From: Rhizobacter sp. Root1221
Lineage (GTDB): Bacteria > Pseudomonadota > Gammaproteobacteria > Burkholderiales > Burkholderiaceae_C
Length of the DNA stretch: 55,396 nucleotides
Direction of reading: 5' to 3'
Assembly: GCF_001425785.1 (NCBI RefSeq)
Contig: NZ_LMDI01000032.1
Span: 1-55,396 of the forward strand
Part shown: positions 37,375-46,180 of the stretch, piece after piece
How positions within the stretch are numbered: position 1 is the first letter of the stretch
Layout of the letters: each line of letters begins with the position of its first letter
Position numbers and translations under genes: made by a program
The notes under the pieces: generated by a model
What the model was told of the DNA's origin: nothing
Seen by the model: the letters and a program-made list of their open reading frames with translations, nothing else
Databases searched by the model: none

Positions 37375-38130
37375 TCAGGTGGTGGTCTGCACGTGCAACC
37401 GGCTGGCGGTGCAGCGGTGCAGCGCGCGGTAGTGTTCGATGGGCCGCCCATTGGCACCGTAGGCGATGGACTCGATGCGCAGCAGCGCCTCGGGTGTGGC
37501 CATCTCCAGCAGGTGCGAGGTGTCCGCGTCGGGCAGCACCGCGTCGATCCAGCGTTCGGCGCGCACGATGCGCAGGCCGTACTGGCGGCGCAACACGTCG
37601 TAGAGCGATCGGTTCTCGAGCCGCACGCGGTGCAGGCCCGGCGCCAGGTCGGCGGGCACCACGGTTTCCACGAGCAGCTGCAGCTCCCCGTCGACGCTGC
37701 GCAGGCGCTTCAGGGACACCACGGCGTCACCCTCGGCGATGCCGAGCGACCGGGCTTCCAGTTCGGTGGGTGCGCGCAGTTCCTGCGTGAGCACCTGCGT
37801 GCGCACGGTGCGGCCCTTGCGCTCCATCTCGTCGGAGAACCCGAGCACGGTGGAGACGAAGTCCTCGTCGCGTTCGCGGGCCGACACGAAGGCGCCGCGG
37901 CCCTTGATCTTGTAGATCAGGTTGCTGCGCACGAGGTCGGCCAGCGCCTCGCGCACCACGATGCGCGAGATGCCGAATTGTTCGCCCAGTTCCGCTTCGG
38001 TGGGCAGCTTGTCGCCGATGGCGATCTCGCCCTGCAGGATCTGGCTTCGCAGCGCATCCCGGAACTGGGTCCACAACGGCGACTCCGAGTTCCGGTCCAG
38101 GGGTGGGGGGAGGGTCTGGGTGCTTGTCAC
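37375..38130 (-). CDS. GntR-family regulator with UTRA ligand domain
   Basis: A 251-residue regulator. The winged helix reads WTQFRDALRSQILQGEIAIG, LPTEAELGEQFGISRIVVRE and ALADLVRSNLIYKIKGRGAF (residues 17-85); the UTRA effector domain (about 105-248) includes LKRLRSVDGELQLLVETVVP and ends IESIAYGANGRPIEHYRAL. GTG 38130 overlaps the stop of the GlpD-like gene (GTGA junction); no in-frame ATG gives a better start. It is the third gene of the kinase-dehydrogenase-regulator operon, so it probably represses that operon and the divergent ABC operon, releasing DNA on binding a sugar-phosphate. The 270-base region to the next gene holds no gene. Confidence 0.88.
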   Translation of the reverse strand: MTSTQTLPPPLDRNSESPLWTQFRDALRSQILQGEIAIGDKLPTEAELGEQFGISRIVVREALADLVRSNLIYKIKGRGAFVSARERDEDFVSTVLGFSDEMERKGRTVRTQVLTQELRAPTELEARSLGIAEGDAVVSLKRLRSVDGELQLLVETVVPADLAPGLHRVRLENRSLYDVLRRQYGLRIVRAERWIDAVLPDADTSHLLEMATPEALLRIESIAYGANGRPIEHYRALHRCTASRLHVQTTT

Positions 38131-39890
38131 GTCGGGATTGAACTGTAGATTGGTGCCGCCGGCAATGATGCCTCGGATGGTGAAGGTGGATCCTCCGGCA
38201 CGGCGGCCAGCCCCACGCTGTGCTGGTTCCGCAGCACCTCGGCACAGGCCTGCAGCTCCTGCATGCGCCGGGTGGCATTCCAGCCGAGGGCGTCGCCGGC
38301 GATGGCGGCGAGTTCGGCGAGCGACGCATCGGTCACCTCGCCCCGGATGGCGAGCAGCGTGCGCCGGATCACGAGGTCGGTCAGGTGGACCACCCCGGTC
38401 TCGCGGCACAGATGGCGGATCTCGGCGATGGAGTGGCTGGGCGCGTGCCGCAACGGCACGTCGCCGTAGGTCGCGAACCGGCCGGCGAGGGCCATGGCCG
38501 CGGCCCCGTAGCGTGCCACCAGGTCGGCGGCCCGGTGGCGGTTCACGCCCGACGCCGCCATGATGCGTTGCACGAAGCGGGTCATCGACGGGGTGTCGGC
38601 CGGCAGGTCCGCACCACCACCGATGGGCAGCAGTTCGGTGGACTTGATGCGCGGGCGGCCCAGCTGGGCGAGCACCTCGTCGGTGGCCTGTTCGGCAAGC
38701 GACCGGAACGTCGTCCACTTGCCTCCCACGAGGCAGGTGAGTGGCACGGTGCGGGTGCCGTTCGGCGGCTCCACCACCACCGAGTGGTCGCGCGAGATGC
38801 GCCCGGGCTTGTCCGCGTCGGACCGGGCCAGCGGCCTCACGCCCACGTACGTGTACACCACGTCGTTGCGGCCGAAGGTGAGTTGCGGGAACACCTCGCG
38901 CAACACGTCGAGCAGGTAGTCGATCTCGGCGGGCTCGGTGGCCACGTGGTCCGGGTCGTCGACGGGGATGTCGGTGGAGCCCACCAGCACCCGGTCCAGG
39001 AACGGGTACACGATGCACACACGGCCGTCGGACGCCTCGAAGTACGCCATGCGTTCGTCGAGTGACGCGCGCAGCACCGGATGGTCGAGCACGAGGTGCG
39101 AGCCCTTCGTGCCCATCACGCGGGCACCCGCGCCCCCCAGCGTGGCGGCCGACTGGTCGAGCCACGCGCCCGTGGCGTTCACCACCGTGTCGGCGGTGAC
39201 CTGCACCACGTCGCCGGTGACCTCGTCGCGCAAGGTGACGGTGTTGCCGGTGCAGCCGAGCACGCGGCAATGGTTGGATGCGGCGGAGGCGGGCTGGTCG
39301 CGGCAGGCGTCGGCGATCAGCTCCAGGATGAGCCACTCGGGGTGGCTGATCCAGGCGTCGAAGAAGGTGGCGGTCCAGCGCACCGACGGGCGGAACAGCG
39401 CGCCATCGGCGGACGGCACCCGTGCAATGCGGTGGCCCGGCATGACCCGCTGCCGGCGGCCCAGCAGGTCGTAGAGCCGCAGGCCCAGGGCCACGACGAA
39501 CAGGCCGCGGGCGCCGGGAGACATGGTGATGCCGGTGAACCGCAGCATGCTGCTCAAGAGCCCGCCGAAGCGGCTGGACAGCGGCACCACCGTCTTGAGC
39601 GGGCGCACGAGGTGCGGGGCGTTGCGCAACAGCAGGTTGCGCTCGCGCGTGGCTTCGGCCACCAGTGAGAACGCGCCGTTTTCCAGGTACCGCAGGCCGC
39701 CGTGGATCATGCGCGATGGCGCGCTGCTGGCGCCGGCCGCGAAGTCGCCCTTGTCGACGATGAGACAGTCCACATGTTGCAGCGACAGGTCGCGGAACAC
39801 GCCCACGCCATTGATGCCGGCACCCACGATCACGGTCGAGAAGTGCCGGCCGGCCAGTGCCGCCGGGCGCACGAAGGGTGGCGTGCTCAT
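38127..39890 (-). CDS. FAD-dependent glycerol-3-phosphate dehydrogenase-like enzyme (GlpD/EryB type)
   Basis: A 587-residue flavoprotein of the DAO/GlpD family. The FAD-binding motif VIVGAGINGVGVFRDLSLQ (residues 20-38) is followed by SAPSRMIHGGLRYLENGAFS, the catalytic-domain segments MSPGARGLFVVALGLRLYDL and VRPLARSDADKPGRISRDHS, and the C-terminal helical cap with TCLVGGKWTTFRSLAEQATD. The enzyme oxidises a phosphorylated polyol (glycerol-3-phosphate, erythritol-4-phosphate or similar) to a ketose phosphate, passing electrons to quinone. It is coupled by ATGA to the FGGY kinase upstream and by GTGA to the GntR regulator, so it should act on the kinase product. At 587 residues it is longer than E. 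coli GlpD (about 500). The substrate is unknown. Confidence 0.86.
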   Translation of the reverse strand: MSTPPFVRPAALAGRHFSTVIVGAGINGVGVFRDLSLQHVDCLIVDKGDFAAGASSAPSRMIHGGLRYLENGAFSLVAEATRERNLLLRNAPHLVRPLKTVVPLSSRFGGLLSSMLRFTGITMSPGARGLFVVALGLRLYDLLGRRQRVMPGHRIARVPSADGALFRPSVRWTATFFDAWISHPEWLILELIADACRDQPASAASNHCRVLGCTGNTVTLRDEVTGDVVQVTADTVVNATGAWLDQSAATLGGAGARVMGTKGSHLVLDHPVLRASLDERMAYFEASDGRVCIVYPFLDRVLVGSTDIPVDDPDHVATEPAEIDYLLDVLREVFPQLTFGRNDVVYTYVGVRPLARSDADKPGRISRDHSVVVEPPNGTRTVPLTCLVGGKWTTFRSLAEQATDEVLAQLGRPRIKSTELLPIGGGADLPADTPSMTRFVQRIMAASGVNRHRAADLVARYGAAAMALAGRFATYGDVPLRHAPSHSIAEIRHLCRETGVVHLTDLVIRRTLLAIRGEVTDASLAELAAIAGDALGWNATRRMQELQACAEVLRNQHSVGLAAVPEDPPSPSEASLPAAPIYSSIPT

Positions 39891-41377
39891 GCGGTCTCCT
39901 TGGCCTGCACGGCAAACGCGGGCGACAGGCTTTCCACCAGGTCGTTGAACCCCGCGTAGAAATCGGCATGGGCCCGCGCTTCATGGGCGGCGGGGACCAC
40001 CACGTCGCACGGCGCGGGCAACGCGGCATCATCGGCCGGCGCCTGTGACCGCGCTGCGTACTGCGCCGCCCCCCGTGCACCGGTCTCGTCGTCACCACAC
40101 CGTTCCACCGGGTGCCCGAGGAACGACGCCAGCAGACGGACGAGGCGCACGTCGCGCGCGCCGCCACCCAAGGCGGCCACCAGGCCCGGCACCCCGAGTC
40201 CGAACGAGGCGAGCCGCAAGAGGTGCCGCGCATGCAACGCAGCCACCGCGTCGACCACGGCACGGGCCATGTGCGAGCGGTCGTGGTGGCCTTTCAGCCC
40301 GATGAAACCCGCGGACGCACCGGGCGGCGACCCGCCGCCATTGATGAATGGGAGGAACCGCAGGCCGTCGGCACCCAGCGGCACCGTCATCGCGCAGTCC
40401 ACCACCGCCGCGGCACTCGGGAACTGGAGCGCGCGCGCGAGCCACGCCACGTTGGCCATCGACGACGGGCTGTTCTCCAGGTACAGGCGCCGGCCGGGTT
40501 CGCCAAAGTTGACGATGGCGCCCACCGGGGGTTTCGGCTCGGCCACAGGCCCGATCACGGCGTTCACGCACCACGTGCCGAGCACGGCCACGGCCTGGCC
40601 GCGGTGTTCCGCGCCCACGGCGTTCAGCGACGCGAGCAGGTCGATGGCGCCGACAGTGACGGGCAACCCGGCGGGCAGGCCGCACTCGCGCGCCTGCGTG
40701 GGGGTCAACGTCCCGATCACGGTGCCGGTGGGCACGATGGGGGGCAGGGTGCCGGCGGCGAGGTCGGGCAGGCCCGCGGCGTCGAACGCCAGGCGCGACC
40801 ACGTGCCCGAGGCCAGCGACAGCAGGCCCGCGGTGCTGGCGTCGCTGGCATCGGTGGCGAACTCGCCGGTGAGCAGCCAGGTGAGGTAGTCCTTGGCGAA
40901 CAGCAGGCGGTGGATGTCGCCGCGCTGCACGGCGTCCGCGCCGAACAACTCCGCGGCGATCAACGTGGGTTGGCCGGACCAGGGTTGGCAACCCACCTCC
41001 TCGAAGAGTGCCGGGCCATGCAAGGCGGCCAGTGCCCGTGCCCGTGCGCCAGCCCGCTGGTCGGTGGACGCGACGGCGCAGCCACCGATCAACTGGTGCC
41101 GGGCGTCGAGTGCATACAGGCCGGCGCCGTGCCCCGTGCAGCCGATGGCCCGCACGTCCGCGGTGCGCGGCCCGAGTTGCGCCGCCACGTTGCGCAGGGC
41201 ATGCACGAGCGCCGACCGGATGGCCTGGCCACTGAGCTCGCACCCGCCGCCCGGCAACCGGAAGAAGGGCAGTGCACCCCCCGACGCCGCGAGCGGAGAG
41301 CCGCTCCCTCCCTCGAAGGCAACCGCCTTGAGGCCCGTGGATCCCATGTCGATCCCGATGAAAATGTCTGTTCGCAT
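39887..41377 (-). CDS. FGGY-family carbohydrate/polyol kinase
   Basis: A 496-residue FGGY kinase. Seen: the N-terminal phosphate loop GIDMGSTGLKAVAFE, the sugar-site segments AIGCTGHGAGLYALD and GCAVASTDQRA, GEFATDASDASTAGLLS, the second-domain motif VTVGAIDLLASLNAVGAEH and the C-terminal adenine-site region LASFGLGVPGLVAALGGGAR. FGGY kinases phosphorylate sugars or polyols with ATP. It is the first gene of the minus-strand operon and would produce the substrate of the downstream GlpD-like enzyme, as in erythritol utilisation (eryA, eryB). The ATG at 41377 has GGAGG 10 bases upstream. The sequence does not decide between erythritol, glycerol or another polyol. Confidence 0.88.
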   Translation of the reverse strand: MRTDIFIGIDMGSTGLKAVAFEGGSGSPLAASGGALPFFRLPGGGCELSGQAIRSALVHALRNVAAQLGPRTADVRAIGCTGHGAGLYALDARHQLIGGCAVASTDQRAGARARALAALHGPALFEEVGCQPWSGQPTLIAAELFGADAVQRGDIHRLLFAKDYLTWLLTGEFATDASDASTAGLLSLASGTWSRLAFDAAGLPDLAAGTLPPIVPTGTVIGTLTPTQARECGLPAGLPVTVGAIDLLASLNAVGAEHRGQAVAVLGTWCVNAVIGPVAEPKPPVGAIVNFGEPGRRLYLENSPSSMANVAWLARALQFPSAAAVVDCAMTVPLGADGLRFLPFINGGGSPPGASAGFIGLKGHHDRSHMARAVVDAVAALHARHLLRLASFGLGVPGLVAALGGGARDVRLVRLLASFLGHPVERCGDDETGARGAAQYAARSQAPADDAALPAPCDVVVPAAHEARAHADFYAGFNDLVESLSPAFAVQAKETA

Positions 41378-41387
41378 GTTATGACAT
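41376..41387. promoter_or_regulatory. Candidate GntR operator 1 overlapping the kinase start
   Basis: ATGTTATGACAT is a near-perfect palindrome that contains TGTTATGACA (41377-41386), one base different from TGTCATGACA at 41466-41475. It overlaps the kinase start codon, so binding would block expression of the minus-strand operon. Confidence 0.55.
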
Positions 41388-41465
41388 CCTCCGCTTAATC
41401 CGGGCGCACTGTACCAGCGTTTCCCCTAATCGAACTGGATTGTCGCTGCTCTATATTTCGTTCGC

Positions 41466-41475
41466 TGTCATGACA
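41466..41475. promoter_or_regulatory. Candidate GntR operator 2 in the ABC-operon promoter
   Basis: TGTCATGACA is a perfect palindrome 58 bases before the binding-protein ATG at 41533. A TATATT element (41452-41457) lies 8 bases upstream and could be a -10 box, which would put the palindrome at the transcription start. The second copy 80 bases away supports a shared regulator. Confidence 0.58.
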
Positions 41476-41532
41476 ACTGAAGGCGTCACGACAGCATCAC
41501 CCGTGGGATCAACCCGAGGACAGGAGAGCACG

Positions 41533-42564
41533 ATGAGGCGAGATTTTCTGAAGACCGCAGCCGTGGCCGGTGCAGGTTTGGCCGGCAGCACCGCGTGGGC
41601 GCAAGGCGCCGCGGCAACCGGGCTGCGCGGCAACGCCAGCGACGTGTACGTGATGAACGTGATGGTGTCGGGGGTGGAATACTGGTTCCCCGTCTACGAG
41701 ATGATGAAGCAGCTCGGCCGCACGCTGGGCGTGCGCACGCGTTACACGGGCACCCCCGAATACGACGTCAACAAGCAGCTGGCCTCGTTCGAACAGGAGT
41801 TGGCCCGCAAGCCAGCCGGCATCCTGCTGCACCCGATGAACCCGGACCCGTTCATCGAACCCATCAACCGGGCCGCCGGGATGGGCATCCCCGTCGTCAC
41901 GTTCGCGGCCGATTCGCCGAACTCGAAACGCGTGTCCTTCGTCACGTCCGACAACGACCGCGAAGGGGCCCAGGCGGCCGACGCGATCGCCGCGTCGCTG
42001 AACGGCAAGGGCGAGTACGCCGTGCTCGAGAACCCCGGGCAGGACAACCACGATCGCCGCATCAACGCCTTCATCAACCGCATGAAGACCAAGCACCCGG
42101 GCATGAAACTCGTGGGGCGCGCGGCCAGCAACCAGGACCCGAACAAGGCCTACCAGGCCACGCTCAGCCTGGCGCAGGCCAACCCGAACCTCGGGGCGCT
42201 GTTCATGCCGGAGGCCAATTCGGCCCTCGGCGCGGCGCAGGCCAAGGTCGAGACGAAGAAGAACATCAAGGTGCTGTGCTGCGACGTGAACGCCAAGATC
42301 CTCGACATGATCAAGTCGGGCGAGGTGTTCGGTTCGGTGAACCCGAACCAGGGTGTGCAGGGGTACATGGGCATGATGATGCTGTTCCTCGCCAAGAACG
42401 CCCAGCTCATCGACCCGATGAACGACGCCAAGCGCAACGGCGCCAACCCGATGGCGGTGCCATTCCTCGACAACGGCCTGTCCGTCGTCAGCAAGGCGAA
42501 CGCCGACGACTTCTACTGGGACAAGTACCTCGCGCGCCGCGGCACCAAGGGCATCAACGAATGA
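41533..42564 (+). CDS. ABC transporter periplasmic substrate-binding protein (sugar type, Tat signal)
   Basis: A 343-residue type I periplasmic binding protein. The N-terminus MRRDFLKTAAVAGAGLAGS has the twin-arginine motif RRDFLK followed by a hydrophobic stretch and a cleavage site near AWAQ, so it is probably exported folded through Tat. The mature domain shows VSGVEYWFPVYEMMKQLGRT, the periplasmic-binding core KPAGILLHPMNPDPFIEPIN, TFAADSPNSKRVSFVTSDND and AVLENPGQDNHDRRINAF. It resembles rhamnose/ribose-type proteins. GGAG ends 6 bases before ATG 41533. The stop overlaps the ATPase start in ATGA. It delivers the ligand to the transporter encoded next. Confidence 0.9.
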   Translation: MRRDFLKTAAVAGAGLAGSTAWAQGAAATGLRGNASDVYVMNVMVSGVEYWFPVYEMMKQLGRTLGVRTRYTGTPEYDVNKQLASFEQELARKPAGILLHPMNPDPFIEPINRAAGMGIPVVTFAADSPNSKRVSFVTSDNDREGAQAADAIAASLNGKGEYAVLENPGQDNHDRRINAFINRMKTKHPGMKLVGRAASNQDPNKAYQATLSLAQANPNLGALFMPEANSALGAAQAKVETKKNIKVLCCDVNAKILDMIKSGEVFGSVNPNQGVQGYMGMMMLFLAKNAQLIDPMNDAKRNGANPMAVPFLDNGLSVVSKANADDFYWDKYLARRGTKGINE

Positions 42565-44084
42565 CCCACGCCACCACGCCGCTGCTCGAGCTGCGGGGCA
42601 TCCGCAAGCACTTCGGTGCATCGCGGGCGCTCGCTGGCGTGGATTTTTCGCTGCACGGCGGCGAGATCCACGCGCTGTGTGGCGAAAACGGGGCCGGCAA
42701 GTCCACGTTGATGAACATCATCGACGGCATCCACCAACCCGACGCGGGGGAGATCTTCCTGCGCGGCGAGAAGGTGGTGATCGGCGGCCCGAGCCATGCG
42801 ATGCAGCTCGGCATCGGCCTGGTGCACCAGGAGATCGCGCTGTGCGGCGACGCCACGGTGGCCGAGAACATCTTCATGCCGGAGGTCAACGCGAGCCGGC
42901 GAACCTGGATGGACTACGGCCGCCTGAACGCACGCGCGGCGACGGTGCTTGCGCGGCTCGGGCAGGACATCGCCCCCGACCGCCGCGTCGAGGAACTCAG
43001 CATCTCGAACCAGCAGCTCGTGGAGATCGCCAAGGCCCTGTCGCTCGACTGCAAGGTGCTGATCCTCGACGAACCCACTGCGGCGCTGACCGAGGTGGAG
43101 TCGGCCGCGCTCTTTCGGGTGCTGCACGAGTTGAAGGCGCAGGGCATCGGCATCATCTACATCAGCCACCGCATGGCCGAGATCTTTGCGCACAGCGACC
43201 GGGCCACCGTGTTGCGCGACGGCCGTGACGTGTTCGCCGGCGCCATCGCCGACACCACCCCCGACGGGCTGGTGCGCTGCATGGTGGGCCGCGACCTGGG
43301 CTGCTACTACCCGCCCAAGCAGGCGGAGGGCACGGTGCCCGAACCACTGCTCGAGGTGGACGACCTCGCCGACGGCGACCGCGTGAACGGCATCTCGTTC
43401 ACGTTGCGGCGCGGTGAGATCCTCGGCATCTCGGGCCTCGTGGGGGCGGGCCGCAGTGAACTCGCCGAAACCGTGTGCGGCCTGCGGCGCGCGCGGCGCG
43501 GGTCGGTTCGCCTGCGAGGCAAGCCGCTGGCCATCCGCCGCTACGGCGATGCGCTGCGGCACGGCATCGCCTACCTGAGCGAGGACCGCAAGGGCGCGGG
43601 TGTGTTCCTCGACCTGCCCATCGCGCAGAACGTGTCGTCGATGGCGTTGCGCTGTGTCAGCTCCCGGTGGGGGCTGCTGGAGCGGGGCAAGGAGCGCAAG
43701 CTGGCGTCCGACCTCGGCACGAAGCTCAAGCTCAAGTCAGACGGCGTGGCCATCGCCGCGTCGAGCCTGTCGGGCGGCAACCAGCAGAAGGTGGCCATCG
43801 CCAAGCTGCTGGCCACCAACCCCGCGGTGCTGTTGATGGACGAACCCACGCGCGGCGTGGACGTGGGGGCCAAGTCCGAGATCCACCACATCCTGCGCGA
43901 ACTGGCGAACCAGGGCGTGGGCGTGGTGGTGATCTCGTCCGAATTGCCCGAGATCATCGGCCTGTGCGACCGCGCGCTGGTGATCCACGAGGGCCGGTTG
44001 GCGGGGGAACTCGCCGGCCACCAGATGACCGAGGAAAGCCTGCTTCGGCTGGCCTCGGGCTTCAGTGCACAGGAGAAGTCGTGA
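42561..44084 (+). CDS. Sugar ABC transporter ATP-binding protein (double-domain, RbsA/RhaT-like)
   Basis: A 507-residue duplicated ABC ATPase. Domain 1 has Walker A GENGAGKST, signature LSISNQQLVEIAKAL, Walker B VLILDEPTAALT and the switch SHRM. Domain 2 has the degenerate Walker A GLVGAGRSE, signature LSGGNQQKVAIAKLL and Walker B VLLMDEPTRGVDVGAK. This layout is that of the sugar-import ATPase family (RbsA, XylG, LsrA). The ATG overlaps the upstream stop; the stop TGA shares one base with the permease ATG (TGATG), so the three transporter genes are tightly coupled. Confidence 0.95.
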   Translation: MTHATTPLLELRGIRKHFGASRALAGVDFSLHGGEIHALCGENGAGKSTLMNIIDGIHQPDAGEIFLRGEKVVIGGPSHAMQLGIGLVHQEIALCGDATVAENIFMPEVNASRRTWMDYGRLNARAATVLARLGQDIAPDRRVEELSISNQQLVEIAKALSLDCKVLILDEPTAALTEVESAALFRVLHELKAQGIGIIYISHRMAEIFAHSDRATVLRDGRDVFAGAIADTTPDGLVRCMVGRDLGCYYPPKQAEGTVPEPLLEVDDLADGDRVNGISFTLRRGEILGISGLVGAGRSELAETVCGLRRARRGSVRLRGKPLAIRRYGDALRHGIAYLSEDRKGAGVFLDLPIAQNVSSMALRCVSSRWGLLERGKERKLASDLGTKLKLKSDGVAIAASSLSGGNQQKVAIAKLLATNPAVLLMDEPTRGVDVGAKSEIHHILRELANQGVGVVVISSELPEIIGLCDRALVIHEGRLAGELAGHQMTEESLLRLASGFSAQEKS

Positions 44085-45106
44085 TGTCGAAGATCGAATC
44101 CATGGGAACACTGCCGGCGGGCGGTGCGTTTGCCGTGCCCCGCGCCGCGGGCGCCCCCCGGGTGCGGCTGGCCAGCATGCGCGAGGCCGGCCTGCTGCTC
44201 ATCATCGCGGTGATGTGCGTGGCGATGAGTTTTGCGTCGCCGTACTTCCTCACGTGGGACAACGTGCGCGCGATGCTGCTGTCGTTTTCCATCGAGGGCA
44301 TCGTCGTGGTGGGCATGACCATCCTGCTGATCGTGGGCGGCATCGACCTGTCGGTGGGCTCGGTGGTGTGTTTTGCGATGGTGGTCACCGGCAAGCTGTT
44401 CCTGATGGGGGTGGACCCGTGGACGGCCAGCCTCGTGGCCATCGCGGCCAGCGCGGGCGTGGGGGCGCTGATCGGCGGGTGTGTCACCCGCATCGGCCTG
44501 AACCACTTCATCGCGTCGCTCGCGTTCATGGTGATCGTGCGCGGGCTGTGCCTGGCCCTCACGCAGGGCACGCCGCAGTCGCTCTTCTCGCTGCCACCCG
44601 AGTTCAAGTTCATCGGGCAGGGGGCGGTGGCGGGCATCCCGGCCGTCATCCTGATCTTCGCGGCCATCGTCGCGGTGAGCGACTTCGCGCTGCGCCGTTC
44701 CACGCTGCTGCGCAAGGTGTTCTACACCGGCAGCAACGAAAAAGCCGCCCTGTACTCCGGCATCCGCACCGGCCGCGTGAAGTTCTGGGTCACCGTGTTG
44801 TGCTCGGCCCTCGCCGGCGTGGCCGGCGTGGTCTACACCGCGCGTTTTGGCGCCGCCACCCCGACCTTCGGTGTCGGGATGGAACTCAATGTCATCGCGG
44901 CCGTCGTGATCGGCGGGGCGAGCCTGAAGGGAGGCTCCGGCACCGTCCTCGGTGCGGTGCTCGGGCTCGCCCTGCTGTCCGTCGTCACGAGTTCGCTGAT
45001 CCTGCTCGACGTCTCGCCGTACTGGCAGGACGTCATCAAGGGCCTGATCCTGCTCGTTGCCGTCACCATCGACCACCTCATGAACGTCAGGAAGACCACC
45101 CGATGA
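44084..45106 (+). CDS. Sugar ABC transporter permease (RbsC/XylH family)
   Basis: A 340-residue membrane protein with about ten hydrophobic helices, beginning after a 30-residue cytosolic arm. Family landmarks include GMTILLIVGGIDLSVGSVVC, the loop GLNHFIASLAFMVIVRGLC, GSNEKAALYSGI and the C-terminal ELNVIAAVVIGGASLKGGSG with VLGAVLGLALLSVV. In this type of importer two copies of the permease form the channel. Its stop overlaps the start of the aldo/keto reductase (ATGA), so transport and metabolism are one operon. Only one permease gene is present, as expected for a homodimer. Confidence 0.93.
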   Translation: MSKIESMGTLPAGGAFAVPRAAGAPRVRLASMREAGLLLIIAVMCVAMSFASPYFLTWDNVRAMLLSFSIEGIVVVGMTILLIVGGIDLSVGSVVCFAMVVTGKLFLMGVDPWTASLVAIAASAGVGALIGGCVTRIGLNHFIASLAFMVIVRGLCLALTQGTPQSLFSLPPEFKFIGQGAVAGIPAVILIFAAIVAVSDFALRRSTLLRKVFYTGSNEKAALYSGIRTGRVKFWVTVLCSALAGVAGVVYTARFGAATPTFGVGMELNVIAAVVIGGASLKGGSGTVLGAVLGLALLSVVTSSLILLDVSPYWQDVIKGLILLVAVTIDHLMNVRKTTR

Positions 45107-46083
45107 AAACCACCACACTCGGCCCCTCGGGCATCGGCTGCGAGGCCGTGGGCCTCGGCACGTGGGCAATGGGCGGCTGGATGTGGGGCGGTGGCGACGA
45201 CACCGCCGCCATCGCCGCCATCCGCGCCTCGCTCGATGCCGGCGTGCGCCTGATCGACACGGCGCCCGCCTACGGCCTGGGCCACGCCGAAACGCTGGTG
45301 GGCACGGCGCTCAAGGGGCGCCGCCAGGACGCCATCATCGCCACCAAGTGCGGCCTCGTGTGGCACACGCAGCAGGGCACGCACTTCTTCGACGAAGAGG
45401 GCCAGGCGGTGTATCGCCACCTGGGCCGTGCGTCGATCCTGCACGAGGTGGACGAGAGCCTGAAGCGCCTGCAGACCGACTACATCGACCTCTACATCAC
45501 GCACTGGCAGGACAGCACCACGCCGGTGGCCGAGACGATGGGCACGCTGCTCGACCTGAAGGCGCAGGGCAAGATCCGGGCGATCGGTGTCAGCAACGTC
45601 AGTGCCGAGACCCTCGCCGAGTACCTGCGGCACGGCCCGGTGGATGCGATCCAGGAGCGCTACAGCCTCATCGACCGCGAGATCGAGTCCGACCTGGTGC
45701 CCCTGTGCCGGGCCCACGACGTGGCGGTGCTCGGGTACTCGTCGCTGGCGATGGGGCTGCTGGCCGGCCCCATGGACCCCGATCGCCAGTTCACCGGCGA
45801 CGACCAGCGGGCCACGAACCCGCGTTTCAGCGCGGCCAACCGGGCCCGCCTGAAGGCGTTCTTCCACGACATCGAACCGCTGCGCAAGCGCATCGGCTGC
45901 CCGTTCTCGCAGCTGATGGTGGCGTGGACCATTGCCCACGGTTCGGTGTCGGTGGCGCTGTGTGGTGCCCGCACCGCGGTGCAGGCCATTGAAAACGCCG
46001 GTGCCGCGTCCATCGAGCTGGGCCCCGACGAAGTGGCTGCCATCGACGCCGCCGCGTTGCGGCACCTGACCGCACTGGGCTGA
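45103..46083 (+). CDS. Aldo/keto reductase
   Basis: A 326-residue TIM-barrel reductase. The catalytic tetrad is visible: Asp and Tyr in DTAPAYGLGHAE, Lys in ATKCGL and His in YITHWQDS; GVSNVSAETL and YSSLAMGLLAG match the cofactor region. It reduces or oxidises a carbonyl using NADPH. It is translationally coupled to the permease gene and followed 97 bases later by the aldolase, so it probably acts on the imported compound or on an aldehyde made in its degradation. Its exact place in the route (first oxidation, or reduction of an aldol product) is unclear. Confidence 0.9.
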   Translation: MKTTTLGPSGIGCEAVGLGTWAMGGWMWGGGDDTAAIAAIRASLDAGVRLIDTAPAYGLGHAETLVGTALKGRRQDAIIATKCGLVWHTQQGTHFFDEEGQAVYRHLGRASILHEVDESLKRLQTDYIDLYITHWQDSTTPVAETMGTLLDLKAQGKIRAIGVSNVSAETLAEYLRHGPVDAIQERYSLIDREIESDLVPLCRAHDVAVLGYSSLAMGLLAGPMDPDRQFTGDDQRATNPRFSAANRARLKAFFHDIEPLRKRIGCPFSQLMVAWTIAHGSVSVALCGARTAVQAIENAGAASIELGPDEVAAIDAAALRHLTALG

Positions 46084-46180
46084 CTGCCCGCCCGCCACCC
46101 ATTCCATCCACGGACCGTTTCCGCGGGGCCTCGGGCCTCCGGAGGGGGAACCGTTGTCTTCGTTTCACAAGGAGCTGTGC

